Shown here in pieces: positions 17,387 to 25,900 of a stretch of 64,000 nucleotides of DNA. Position 1 is the first letter of the stretch. The number at the start of each line of letters is the position of its first letter. The DNA lies in NCBI RefSeq assembly GCF_963678225.1, contig NZ_OY782764.1, positions 2,795,001 through 2,859,000 of the forward strand, in the 5' to 3' direction. The position numbers were made by a program, and so were the translations under genes. A model generated the notes under the pieces. That model was not told the origin of the DNA and ran no database searches. It saw only the letters and a program-made list of their open reading frames with translations. Source of the stretch: an uncultured Cohaesibacter sp. (lineage in GTDB: Bacteria > Pseudomonadota > Alphaproteobacteria > Rhizobiales > Cohaesibacteraceae).

Positions 17387-18367
17387 TCAGTTGCGAACGG
17401 CCAGATAGGCGTCGATATAGTCTGCGGCTTCAGGAACACGTTCCTTGAACTCGTCCCACAGCGGTTGGGCGCGCTTGATCAACTCGGCTTTCAGCTCGGC
17501 AGATGGAGCGGTAACGGACATGCCGTTTTCTTCCAGAATAGCGATCTTCTTTTGGTCTTCTGCACGGCTTGCTTTCCAGAAGTCGCCTTCGAGCTTGATG
17601 GCAGCCTTTTCAATGGCTTCTTGATGCTCTTCGGACAGATCGTTCCAAGCATCAAGGTTCACGGTGACAAGGTTGCTGGATGCCTGCCAGTTGAAGGTGC
17701 TCATGTTGCCCATGAATTCCCAGAAGGATCCGTCAACGCCTGAAGAGGAAGAGGTGGTCACACCTTCAATGGTGCCTGCTGCGAGGGAAGGAACCACTTC
17801 ACCCCAAGGCATCTGAAGGGGAGCTGCACCCAGTGCGGTGAAGAAGTTCTGGCCGTTTGCGTCAACAACGCGCAGTTTGACACCGTCCAGATCTTCGATC
17901 GTCTTGATCGGGTTCTTGGTGTAAACAGCCTGACCGGGCCATGGAACCATGTAGAGCAGCTTCTGGTTCATGGATTCGGCCACTTCTTCAATCTTCGGGC
18001 GGAAATATTTGTGCAGCAGCGCAAGGTCGGACATGGTCGGAGCGAGGTAAGGCAGGCTTTCGATACCCAGTACCGGCGCTTCGCCAACCTGCTGGCTCAT
18101 CAGGATGTCGGCGATCGGAACCAGACCATCACGAACAGCGGCCATGCCTTCTGGGCCCTTGATGCCAAGAGAGCCGCCCGCATGCACGGTGATCACGACT
18201 TCACCGTCGGTGACTTCCTTGACCGTGTCGGCAAATGTGATGGCGTCCTGGGTGTGGAAGTTGCCCTGCGGCCAGACCACAGACATGTCCCAGTTGGTTT
18301 CTGCGTAAGCTTGAGCAGCAAAGGCAATGGTGCCAGCTGCGAGAAGTGCGCGGAATGCTGATTTCAT
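17387..18367 (-). CDS. TRAP transporter periplasmic substrate-binding protein (DctP-type)
   Basis: The ATG at 18367 was chosen because it starts a clean signal peptide (MKSAFRALLAAGTIAFAAQAYA, cleaved near residue 22), with GAGGG upstream; the longer frame would add 48 unrelated residues. The 326-residue protein has the DctP fold, including EVTDGEVVITVHAGGSLGIKGPE, the conserved Arg in LDGVKLRVVDANG that normally holds a substrate carboxylate, and GVTTSSSSGVDGSFWEF. It delivers an organic acid, probably an amino-acid derivative given the neighbours, to the TRAP permeases. It is the first gene of the operon, downstream of the shared 31-bp element. Confidence 0.92.
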   Translation of the reverse strand: MKSAFRALLAAGTIAFAAQAYAETNWDMSVVWPQGNFHTQDAITFADTVKEVTDGEVVITVHAGGSLGIKGPEGMAAVRDGLVPIADILMSQQVGEAPVLGIESLPYLAPTMSDLALLHKYFRPKIEEVAESMNQKLLYMVPWPGQAVYTKNPIKTIEDLDGVKLRVVDANGQNFFTALGAAPLQMPWGEVVPSLAAGTIEGVTTSSSSGVDGSFWEFMGNMSTFNWQASSNLVTVNLDAWNDLSEEHQEAIEKAAIKLEGDFWKASRAEDQKKIAILEENGMSVTAPSAELKAELIKRAQPLWDEFKERVPEAADYIDAYLAVRN

Positions 18368-18808
18368 CGGTATGTAACCCTCATCGTTCGGTGTAGCGAT
18401 TGCGTTATTTTTATATGGCAGAAATCGGCTTGCAATTTCGGTATGCCACCTGTATGTCAAAACAGGAGCGACCATACGATGGAAAATTAGGCAACGCAAG
18501 AGGGTGCACAATATTTGAGCTGATTTTTTGGGTCGCTCGTGAAAAAAGGTCCATTAGTCTAAGAATGAAACCAGCATGTTTCTGCGCTTTTGGCGCTAAA
18601 CTGGGACGTTTGAATTTGCTCTGTATATTGCCTAGCAAGAAGAAGGCCATTTTGGAGGGGCAAATTAAAATGGCCTGCGGTTGGCTGTCAGGCTCCGTCC
18701 GGTCAGGCTCGCCGTGCATTCAAAAGGCTGCATACTTGAGTGCAATGCACAGGAAGCCATTGAAACAAATTCCCTTTTGGGGAAAGGCAAAACAAAAGGA
18801 AGCTTTGC
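18368..18808. other. Divergent regulatory region between the TRAP operon and the aminotransferase-ridA operon
   Basis: This 441-bp gap separates the minus-strand TRAP operon from the plus-strand aminotransferase. It contains the 31-bp shared element near its left end. Near 18717-18752 is a TGCATT...AATGCA inverted repeat with unclear meaning. I see no gene in it. Confidence 0.5.
18429..18459. promoter_or_regulatory. 31-bp element shared with the pxpB promoter
   Basis: On the minus strand this reads TGACATACAGGTGGCATACC followed by GAAATTGCAAG, matching 8411-8441 at 26 of 31 positions with no gap. It starts about 60 bp upstream of the TRAP binding-protein ATG and includes a TTGACA-like hexamer at its upstream edge (18457-18462). 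It is a candidate operator or combined promoter-operator. Confidence 0.6.
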
Positions 18809-20026
18809 ATGTCGTTGGAAACAAAATTCAGGATGCTCGGCACAGACAATGCTCCGGGGCAGGAAGTCCGGCAGGGGTTGGATGGCCTTGGAGACCTGAT
18901 GCGGGGAGGCACTCTGGAAGGGCGCCCCGTCGACTTTTCTCACGGGGATGTGGATGCCCACGAGCCCACGCCAGGCTCTTTCGAGCTGTTCGCAGAGGGG
19001 TTTGGCAAGGGAGCTGCGCAGGCCTATACCGAATATCGCGGCGATATTGGTATCCGCGAGCAGGTGGCCGCCGACTTGGCTACCTTCACTGGCGCGCCGG
19101 TTGATGCTGCAGACGGGCTTATCATCACGCCGGGCACGCAAGGTGCGCTGTTTTTGGCCATGGCCGCAACGGTTGGACGTGGCGACAAGGTCGCCATCGT
19201 GCAGCCGGACTATTTTGCCAACCGCAAGCTGGTTCAATTCTTCGATGGGGAAATGATGCCGGTACAGCTGCACTATACCAAGGCAGAAGAGGGGACGGCC
19301 GGTCTGGATCTCGGTGAATTGGAAGAGGCATTCAAGGCAGGGGCTAAGCTGTTCCTCTTCTCCAATCCGAACAACCCGGCCGGTGTGGTCTATTCAAAGG
19401 AAGAGATCGCAAGCATTGCTACATTGGCCGAGCGCTACGGTGCGACGGTGATTGTTGACCAGCTCTATTCGCGTCTGCGCTACAGCAATGTCGCTTATAC
19501 CCATTTGCGCGCCGAGCCGATTGATCCGGAAAATGTCATCACCATCATGGGCCCATCCAAGACCGAATCCCTTTCCGGCTTCCGCCTTGGGGTTGCTTAT
19601 GGCTCAAGCAAAATCATCACGCGCATGGAGAAGCTACAGGCAATCGTCAGCCTGCGGGCTGCTGGCTACAGTCAGGCTATCTTGCGTGGCTGGTTCCATG
19701 AACCCGCCGGCTGGATGGAAGACCGTATCGCCCAGCATGAAGCTATCCGTGACGATTTGCTCAAACTTTTCCGCGCCATCGAAGGTGTCAGCGCCCGCAC
19801 GCCGCAGGCTGGCAGCTATCTGTTCCCTGCGTTACCCGATCTGTCTGTCTCTCCAGCTGATTTCGTGAAAATCTTGCGGCTTCAGGCGGGCGTCATCGTT
19901 ACGCCAGGCACCGAATTCAGCCCGCATACGGTCAACAGCATCCGCCTCAACTTTTCTCAGGATCACGCAGCTTCGGTAGCTGCGGTTGAACGTCTGGCAA
20001 CGCTCGTCGAAAGGTATCGCACATGA
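18809..20026 (+). CDS. Class I/II PLP-dependent aminotransferase
   Basis: The 405-residue protein has the fold-type I aminotransferase landmarks: EYRGDIGIREQVAADL, TPGTQGALFL for the cofactor phosphate, FSNPNNPAGVVYS, and MGPSKTESLSGFRLG with PLP lysine K251 and the arginine that holds the phosphate. A C-terminal arginine in NSIRLNFSQD would bind the substrate carboxylate. AAGGAAG lies 8 nt before the ATG. It overlaps the RidA gene by 4 nt. RidA proteins clear reactive enamine/imine intermediates, so this pair fits degradation of an amino acid via an unstable imine. Specificity is unknown. Confidence 0.88.
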   Translation: MSLETKFRMLGTDNAPGQEVRQGLDGLGDLMRGGTLEGRPVDFSHGDVDAHEPTPGSFELFAEGFGKGAAQAYTEYRGDIGIREQVAADLATFTGAPVDAADGLIITPGTQGALFLAMAATVGRGDKVAIVQPDYFANRKLVQFFDGEMMPVQLHYTKAEEGTAGLDLGELEEAFKAGAKLFLFSNPNNPAGVVYSKEEIASIATLAERYGATVIVDQLYSRLRYSNVAYTHLRAEPIDPENVITIMGPSKTESLSGFRLGVAYGSSKIITRMEKLQAIVSLRAAGYSQAILRGWFHEPAGWMEDRIAQHEAIRDDLLKLFRAIEGVSARTPQAGSYLFPALPDLSVSPADFVKILRLQAGVIVTPGTEFSPHTVNSIRLNFSQDHAASVAAVERLATLVERYRT

Positions 20027-20454
20027 GCTGTCCAACAACAGATGCCCCGATCCCGCAGGGCAATTATATTGCCGCCAAACGCCATGGGGATCTTGTCTTC
20101 ACCTCTGGTATGACGCCGCGCAAGGCTGGCGTGCTGCAGCTGGAAGGGCCGGTCAAGGCGCAAGTGCCGATCGAGAGTTACAAGGATGCTGTGATTCTGG
20201 CGTGTTCAAATGCACTGATCGCTGCACGCAACCAGCTTGCCGAGGGAGAAGCGGTCGCAGCCATTCTGAGCATGACAGTGTTCGTCGCCGCAGAGGAAGG
20301 CTTCACCGCCCATTCCAAACTGGCCGATTTCGCGTCTGCCTATCTTGCCGAAACGCTCGGGCCTCAGGGGATTGGCAGCCGCGCAGCAGTTGGTGTCGCC
20401 ACCTTGCCCGGCAATGCGCCGGTCGAGATCCAGCTAGTCGTCGCGATTGGCTGA
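20023..20454 (+). CDS. RidA-family (YjgF/YER057c/UK114) protein
   Basis: The 143-residue protein shows the RidA pattern: an N-terminal PQGNYIAAKRHGDLVFTSGM, and IGSRAAVGVATLPGNAPVEIQLVVAIG with the conserved Arg that binds imine carboxylates. Family members hydrolyse 2-imino acids released by PLP enzymes or oxidases, protecting PLP enzymes in the cytosol. It is translationally coupled to the aminotransferase (ATGA overlap), which makes a direct functional link likely. Its length and N-terminus fit the Rid sub-families outside classical RidA, so a specialised substrate is possible. Confidence 0.9.
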   Translation: MSCPTTDAPIPQGNYIAAKRHGDLVFTSGMTPRKAGVLQLEGPVKAQVPIESYKDAVILACSNALIAARNQLAEGEAVAAILSMTVFVAAEEGFTAHSKLADFASAYLAETLGPQGIGSRAAVGVATLPGNAPVEIQLVVAIG

Positions 20455-20996
20455 CTATTGAAAAATGAGCCTCCGCGTCGCCTATGTGCGATGCGGGCCA
20501 AGATCATATAAGCCCGTTGCCTTGGCATCCTTTGCCCGGGGCTGCGGGCTTTCTATTTAGGTCTTTACTGCGACAGGCTGAGTCTGAGTAGGCTTGAATA
20601 TACTATCCGGCTTTGATCAAAAATTAGCCATCGTCTCGACCGAATTTTATCATGCGAAAGTCTATAGATTTTTCGATTATGTCATAAATATCTGAAAAAA
20701 TTATATAATTTACCATTTTGTACGTCGTTTCAGAGTGCGAGAAAACAGATGTTTATTTGATCTTGAAAAGATGAATGCATCAAATCATAGTTTTGATGCA
20801 TCATAATTCCAATTGAATATATCGCAGCTAAAAGACCATCGCCCCGACCAACCCTTCCAGACACGTCCATTCGGGCATGCAATTAACGCAATCGCGGACA
20901 TCCACATTGGATGATGTACCGAGCGGGATCTGCCCTCGGAAGCCTATCGGTCCCCTCGTACGATCAGTTGATTAAAGAATATCAGGAATCTGCATC
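20455..20996. other. AT-rich regulatory gap upstream of the class III aminotransferase operon
   Basis: This 542-bp region holds a weak terminator for the ridA operon (AAGCCCG 20510-20516 pairing with CGGGCTT 20545-20551, then TTCTATTT) and the ATGCAT operator-promoter described separately. The stretch 20560-20760 is strongly AT-rich. There is no credible gene. Confidence 0.5.
20763..20801 (+). promoter_or_regulatory. GntR-type operator and promoter of the aminotransferase/ABC operon
   Basis: ATGCATCAAA at 20775-20784 and its exact reverse complement at 20792-20801 form a 10-bp inverted repeat. The ATGCAT cores are 21 bp apart. A TTGAAA (20763-20768) and a CATAGT (20786-20791) spaced 17 bp make a -35/-10 pair, with the two half-sites flanking the -10. 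The same geometry recurs at 26879-26920 in front of the local GntR gene. Confidence 0.72.
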
Positions 20997-22346
20997 ATGA
21001 GCATTACGCCCAATTCAGTTGAAGCACGCGATATCGCCTACCATATGCACCCAGCCGTTAATTTGCGCAAGTTCGAAGAAAAGGGCGGCCTCGTCATTGA
21101 AAGCGGAGATGGCGTCTATGTCTACGACAACACCGGCAAACGCTATATCGAAGGGCTGGCCGGTCTTTGGTCTGTCGCTGTTGGCTTCGGAGAGAAGCGG
21201 CTGGTTGAAGCGGCCACCGCTCAGCTGCAAAAGCTGCCTTACTATCACTCCTTCAACTACAAGACCAACGGTCCGTCGGTTGATCTGGCAGAGCTGCTCA
21301 TCAGCATCGCGCCGGTTCCCATGTCCAAGGTGCATTTCACCTCTTCGGGGTCAGAGGCCAACGATCTTGTGGCCAAGATGGTCTGGTATCGCTCCAACGC
21401 ATTGGGCAAGCCGGAGAAGAAAAAGATCATCGGACGCATCAAGGGCTATCACGGCGTGACGATTGCTGCGGGTTCCATCACAGGCATTCCGGCAAACCAC
21501 ACAAGCTTCGACTTGCCGCTTGATCGCATGGTCCATACATCCTGCCCGTCCTTCCCCCATTTCGGTGAAGACGGCGAGAGCGAAGAGGCCTTCACTGCAC
21601 GCATGCTGAAGGATCTGGAAGACCTGATCGTCAAGGAAGGGCCGGAAACCATCGCCGCCTTCTGGGGCGAGCCGGTCATGGGTGCAGGTGGCGTGCTCAC
21701 CCCACCAAAGGGCTATTGGGAAGGCGTTCAGGCCATCCTGAAAAAATATGACATTCTGCTGGTGGCCGATGAGGTGATCTGTGGCTTTGGCCGTACCGGC
21801 AAGATGTTCGCCTGCGAAACCTATGACATCAAACCCGATGTGCTGGTCATTTCCAAACAGCTGTCATCATCCTACATGCCTCTGTCGGCCATCATGATGA
21901 ATGACAATTTCTATCAGCCGATTGCCGATGAATCCGACAAGATCGGGGTCTTTGCCCATGGTTTCACGGCCTCCGGGCATCCGGTGGCAACCGCCGTTGG
22001 CCTTGAGAATGTCAAGATCATCATCGAGCGTGATCTCGTCGGCAATGCGGCTCGCCTTGAAAAGACCTTCCTTGATGGCCTTGCAAAACTGGCCGAGCAT
22101 CCGCTCGTGGATTCCTCTCGCGGCATCGGCCTCATCGGGGCGCTTGAGCTGACCCCATGGGAGCAGGAAGGGGCCGGAGCGGCAGCACTGGCTGTTGCAG
22201 AAGCCATTCAGGAAGAAGGCTGCATCATCCGCAACATTGGCGAAGCCATCTGCTTCTGCCCACCACTGATCATCACCGCAGAGCAAATTGAAGAAATGTT
22301 CGCAATCGTTCTGCGTGCGCTGAACAAGGTTGCCGAGACGCGTTAA
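20997..22346 (+). CDS. Class III (omega) aminotransferase
   Basis: The 449-residue protein aligns with omega-amino acid:pyruvate and putrescine/polyamine transaminases: YIEGLAGLWSVAVGFGEKRLVEA, FTSSGSEANDLVAKMVWY, KGYHGVTIAAGSITG, LLVADEVICGFGRTGKMFAC and VISKQLSSSYMPLSA with PLP lysine K287. It would remove a terminal amino group from an imported amine or omega-amino acid, making an aldehyde. It leads an operon with a polyamine-type ABC importer behind the ATGCAT operator. The stop is 92 bp from the binding-protein gene. Substrate could be a polyamine, beta-alanine, or an aminated sugar or amino alcohol. Confidence 0.88.
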   Translation: MSITPNSVEARDIAYHMHPAVNLRKFEEKGGLVIESGDGVYVYDNTGKRYIEGLAGLWSVAVGFGEKRLVEAATAQLQKLPYYHSFNYKTNGPSVDLAELLISIAPVPMSKVHFTSSGSEANDLVAKMVWYRSNALGKPEKKKIIGRIKGYHGVTIAAGSITGIPANHTSFDLPLDRMVHTSCPSFPHFGEDGESEEAFTARMLKDLEDLIVKEGPETIAAFWGEPVMGAGGVLTPPKGYWEGVQAILKKYDILLVADEVICGFGRTGKMFACETYDIKPDVLVISKQLSSSYMPLSAIMMNDNFYQPIADESDKIGVFAHGFTASGHPVATAVGLENVKIIIERDLVGNAARLEKTFLDGLAKLAEHPLVDSSRGIGLIGALELTPWEQEGAGAAALAVAEAIQEEGCIIRNIGEAICFCPPLIITAEQIEEMFAIVLRALNKVAETR

Positions 22347-22438
22347 GCGCGTCTTAGGCAGCCCAGGATTTCACCCTTAAAGATAGATCGGGACAACCCG
22401 GCGTTTTTAAAGCAATCAACCTACCGGAGATACTAATC

Positions 22439-23476
22439 ATGAAAAAATGGGCACTATTGGCGTCTGTTCTTGCTCTTGGCGCCATGTCAAGCGCGGCTCA
22501 GGCCCGCGACCTGACCATCACCAGCTGGGGCGGTAGCTACCAGACTGCGCAACAGGATATCTATTTCAAGCCATTCTCTGAAAAGGTTGGCAAGCCGGTT
22601 CTGGACGAAAGCTGGGACGGCGGCTATGGCGTGCTTCAGGCCAAGGTGAAAGCCGGTGCTCCCAACTGGGATGCCGTGCAGGTGGAAGCCGAAGAGCTGG
22701 CCCTTGGCTGCGACGACGGTATCTTCGAAATGATCGACTGGGACAAGATGGGGGGCGAAGATGCCTTCATGCCAGCCGCTGTCAGCGATTGCGGCGTGGG
22801 TACCATCGTTTGGTCTCTGGCTCTGGCCTATGATGGCAACAAGCTCAGCGATGGGCCTAAAAACTGGGCTGACTTCTGGGATGTCAAAAAATTCCCGGGC
22901 AAACGCGCTTTGCGCAAAGGCGCCAAATATACCCTTGAGTTTGCCCTCTTGGCAGATGGCGTTCCGGCTGATGAGCTCTATGATGTTCTCTCCACCCCGG
23001 AAGGCATCGACCGGGCCTTTGCCAAACTTGACGAGTTGAAACCGGATCTGGTCTGGTGGGAATCCGGCGCCCAGCCGCTGCAGTTCCTCGCTTCTGGCGA
23101 AGTGGCTATGGCCGCATCCTATAATGGCCGTATCACCAGCATCAACAAGACAGAAGGCAAGAATTTCAAGATCGTATGGCCTGGCTCCATCTATGCTGTC
23201 GACAGCTGGGTGATCCTCAAGGATGCCGAAAACAAGGAACTTGCTCAGGATTTCATCGCCTTTGCCAGCCAGCCGGAGAATATGGCCAAGCTGCCTGAAT
23301 ATATCGCTTACGGGCTGACAAATAAGGAAGCTTCCAGCATGGTACCGGATGAATATAAGGCAGACGTGCCAACCACGCCGGAAAACCTGGAAGAGGCACT
23401 CTCGCTGAATATCGATTTCTGGATCGATAATTCCGAAGCCCTGAACCAGCGCTTCAACGCCTGGCTCGCCCAATAA
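22439..23476 (+). CDS. ABC transporter periplasmic binding protein, polyamine/opine type (PotF-like)
   Basis: The 345-residue protein begins with a signal peptide (MKKWALLASVLALGAMSSAAQA, cleaved near residue 22) followed by RDLTITSWGGSYQTAQQDIY, typical of the spermidine/putrescine binding-protein family 1. ALRKGAKYTLEFALLADGV and NGRITSINKTEGKNF are also family-like. It captures the substrate in the periplasm for the downstream ATPase and two permeases. A good AACCTACCGGAGA precedes the ATG. A hairpin follows the stop, which would favour higher levels of this protein than of the membrane parts. Confidence 0.9.
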   Translation: MKKWALLASVLALGAMSSAAQARDLTITSWGGSYQTAQQDIYFKPFSEKVGKPVLDESWDGGYGVLQAKVKAGAPNWDAVQVEAEELALGCDDGIFEMIDWDKMGGEDAFMPAAVSDCGVGTIVWSLALAYDGNKLSDGPKNWADFWDVKKFPGKRALRKGAKYTLEFALLADGVPADELYDVLSTPEGIDRAFAKLDELKPDLVWWESGAQPLQFLASGEVAMAASYNGRITSINKTEGKNFKIVWPGSIYAVDSWVILKDAENKELAQDFIAFASQPENMAKLPEYIAYGLTNKEASSMVPDEYKADVPTTPENLEEALSLNIDFWIDNSEALNQRFNAWLAQ

Positions 23477-23486
23477 GGCAAAAGGC

Positions 23487-23520
23487 AAGCGCGTGGAGCA
23501 AAGCTCCGCTTCATGCGCTT
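23487..23520 (+). repeat. Intercistronic hairpin after the binding-protein gene
   Basis: Nested pairing (AAGCGC 23487-23492 with GCGCTT 23515-23520; GGAGC 23495-23499 with GCTCC 23503-23507) sits 11 bp after the stop. It lacks a T run and probably stabilises the upstream mRNA. Confidence 0.4.
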
Positions 23521-23654
23521 CCCCCACGCATTCTCATCCGTTTGTTCACGAGAAGCGACAGCTTTCCCGAGCGGATGCGTTTGCCTTGTGATTTCAGGCG
23601 TAGGATAGACCGGCTTGTCCCGAGACTGTCTGGTCATACGTTGCAGGAAGAAAA

Positions 23655-24728
23655 ATGACCGAGCAGCCATATATTGAATTCCGAAAAGTCAGCAAAGTCT
23701 TTGGGTCCCTGACCGTTGTTGACCATCTCGATCTGACCATCAACAAGGGCGAGTTCGTTTCGCTTCTTGGTCCATCCGGATCGGGCAAGACAACCTTGCT
23801 CATGATGCTGGCCGGCTTTGAAGATCCCACCGCAGGGGACATTCTGCTCGGTGGCTCTGTGCTGAACCGCACCCCGCCTTACAAGCGCAATATGGGGGTT
23901 GTGTTCCAGAATTACGCCCTGTTCCCCCATCTCTCTGTGGCTGAGAATATTGCCTTTCCGCTCAAGAGGAGAGGCGTCGCCAAGGCCGAGATCGCAGAGC
24001 GGGTCAATCGCGTGTTGGAAATGGTGCAGTTGCCCGACCAATCCGAAAAACTTCCCAGCCAGCTGTCCGGTGGTCAGCAGCAGCGTGTGGCACTGGCCCG
24101 TACGCTGGTCTTTGAGCCCAACGTGGTCTTGATGGATGAACCCCTAGGCGCGCTCGACAAAAATCTGCGCGAGCAAATGCAATATGACATTCGCCGTCTG
24201 CACCGGGATCTGGGCCTGACGATCGTCTTTGTTACACACGATCAGTCTGAAGCCCTGACCATGAGCGATCGCATCGCCGTGTTCAACCATGGCAAGATCG
24301 AACAGATCGGCACGCCACAGGATATCTATGACCGGCCAAATACGCATTTTGTCGCCGAATTTATTGGCGAGACCAATCTCATTCCCGTCAAATATCGCGA
24401 AGGGGATCACTCCCGTTGTTCGGTGACCACAAATACGGGCAAGGATCTGGAAGTAACCAGCCCCGTGACCCTGTTCCGCGGAACAGAAGTATTGCTCTCC
24501 TTGCGGCCGGAACATATCGAGCTGGGTGATAGTGCCGAAGGGCTGGAGAATGCCATGCCCGCGCGCATCAGCGATGTGGTCTATCAGGGCGACCACCTGC
24601 GAGCCGATATCGAGGTGGATGGCACAAAGCTGGTGGCACGCCTTGGCCGCCATTTGCCGCCGCATGATCCCGGCGACGAGGTCTTCATCGGTTTCCGGCC
24701 TCAAAATGCACGGGTGATCCTGCCATGA
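23655..24728 (+). CDS. ABC transporter ATP-binding protein, polyamine type (PotA/PotG-like)
   Basis: The 357-residue ATPase has Walker A GPSGSGKTT (about 43-51), Q-loop FQNYALFPHLSV, signature LSGGQQQRVALARTL, Walker B VVLMDEPLGALD, an H-loop in VTHDQSEA, and a C-terminal TOBE-type regulatory domain (about 270-357). This arrangement is standard for the spermidine/putrescine and iron(III) importer class. The ATG follows GCAGGAAGAAAA. The stop overlaps the first permease start by 4 nt. Confidence 0.94.
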   Translation: MTEQPYIEFRKVSKVFGSLTVVDHLDLTINKGEFVSLLGPSGSGKTTLLMMLAGFEDPTAGDILLGGSVLNRTPPYKRNMGVVFQNYALFPHLSVAENIAFPLKRRGVAKAEIAERVNRVLEMVQLPDQSEKLPSQLSGGQQQRVALARTLVFEPNVVLMDEPLGALDKNLREQMQYDIRRLHRDLGLTIVFVTHDQSEALTMSDRIAVFNHGKIEQIGTPQDIYDRPNTHFVAEFIGETNLIPVKYREGDHSRCSVTTNTGKDLEVTSPVTLFRGTEVLLSLRPEHIELGDSAEGLENAMPARISDVVYQGDHLRADIEVDGTKLVARLGRHLPPHDPGDEVFIGFRPQNARVILP

Positions 24729-25900
24729 CTGCAAGACTAGGCCCACATCTCAAAGCCTCGGCGCTTGTGCTTCCGTTGGTGCTGTTTCTGGCCCTGTTTT
24801 TTGTCTGGCCGATCATCGCCATGCTCAAACAGTCCATCTCCGACCCCGTCGTGCACAATACATTGAGCCAAACCAGCGCCATCGCCGCCCAATGGAACGG
24901 CAAGGCACCGGTTCCTGCTGCCCTGCAGGACGCACTTGTGGCCGATATTCGCGCCACGACGGATCGGCAGGAAATGGGCGCGGTCGTACGGCGCCTCAAC
25001 AGCGCCAAATCCGGCTTCAGAACGCTTATGCGCAAGACGCGCCGCGCCATTCGAAAAACCGATGGCCCGATCAATCTGGGCGAAGTCGACAAGCGCTGGA
25101 ACGAGGTGGCATGGTGGCACACCATTGCGCAGGCATCTTCGCCCTATACGGACCGTTATCTGCTTGCAGCGCTTGATTATGGCCGAGACAAACATAATCA
25201 GATTGTGGCTCTGCCCGAAGATGCCTCCGCCAACAGAACCATTCTGGCGCGGACATTCGTCATCAGCCTGTCTGTGATGCTGTCCTGTCTGGCAATTGGG
25301 TTGCCGTTTGCCATGGTCATCGCTTCCACCTCTGGCTGGTTGCGCAACGTGTTGCTGGCCGCGGTGTTGCTGCCGCTCTGGACCTCGCTTCTGGTACGCA
25401 CCACGGCGTGGTTCATCATTTTGCAGAATAACGGTCTCATCAACTCGGCCCTTCAGGCACTGGGGATCACCGATCAACCAATCCCGCTTATTTTCGAACG
25501 CACCGGTGTCATCATCGCCATGACGCACGTATTGCTGCCCTTCATGGTGCTGCCCATCTATAGCGTGCTCTTGTCCATGCCGGGTAATCTCATGCAGGCG
25601 GCGTCTTCGCTGGGTGCACACCCGATCGTTGCCTTTCTCAAGGTCATGTTGCCTCTCTCGGCAAGGGGCATTGCCTCTGGCTCGCTGTTGGTCTTCATGT
25701 CTTCGATTGGCTACTACATCACACCGGCTCTCATCGGTGGTCCGTCTGACCAGATGATTTCCTCCGTTATTGCCTTCTATGCAACGGAATCGGCGAACTG
25801 GGGCATGGCCGGTGCGCTCGGTCTGGTTCTGCTCTCGATCACCTTGCTGCTCTATGTCGTCTATGGACGTCTTTCGGCTGAAAAGAAGGGAGTCGCGTAA
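24725..25900 (+). CDS. ABC transporter permease (PotB/PotH-like) with a long first periplasmic loop
   Basis: The 391-residue permease has a first transmembrane segment at about 14-34, then a hydrophilic stretch of roughly 135 residues (38-173), and then the usual five-helix permease core beginning TFVISLSVMLSC. The cytoplasmic EAA motif appears as QAASSLGAHPIVAFLKVMLPLSARG. Typical PotB/PotH proteins are about 280-300 residues with a much shorter first loop, so the extra domain is unusual, although similar extended permeases occur in this transporter class. It may contact the binding protein. It overlaps both neighbouring genes (ATGA and TAATG). Confidence 0.9.
   Translation: MTARLGPHLKASALVLPLVLFLALFFVWPIIAMLKQSISDPVVHNTLSQTSAIAAQWNGKAPVPAALQDALVADIRATTDRQEMGAVVRRLNSAKSGFRTLMRKTRRAIRKTDGPINLGEVDKRWNEVAWWHTIAQASSPYTDRYLLAALDYGRDKHNQIVALPEDASANRTILARTFVISLSVMLSCLAIGLPFAMVIASTSGWLRNVLLAAVLLPLWTSLLVRTTAWFIILQNNGLINSALQALGITDQPIPLIFERTGVIIAMTHVLLPFMVLPIYSVLLSMPGNLMQAASSLGAHPIVAFLKVMLPLSARGIASGSLLVFMSSIGYYITPALIGGPSDQMISSVIAFYATESANWGMAGALGLVLLSITLLLYVVYGRLSAEKKGVA

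Noticed and set aside
18400-19104. Plus-strand frame running into the aminotransferase gene
   Set aside because: It overlaps the aminotransferase in another frame; the latter has a good ribosome-binding site and complete motifs.
22487-23527. 346-codon frame on the minus strand opposite the ABC binding-protein gene
   Set aside because: It is a shadow of a well-supported plus-strand gene; it has no ribosome-binding site, signal or family motif.
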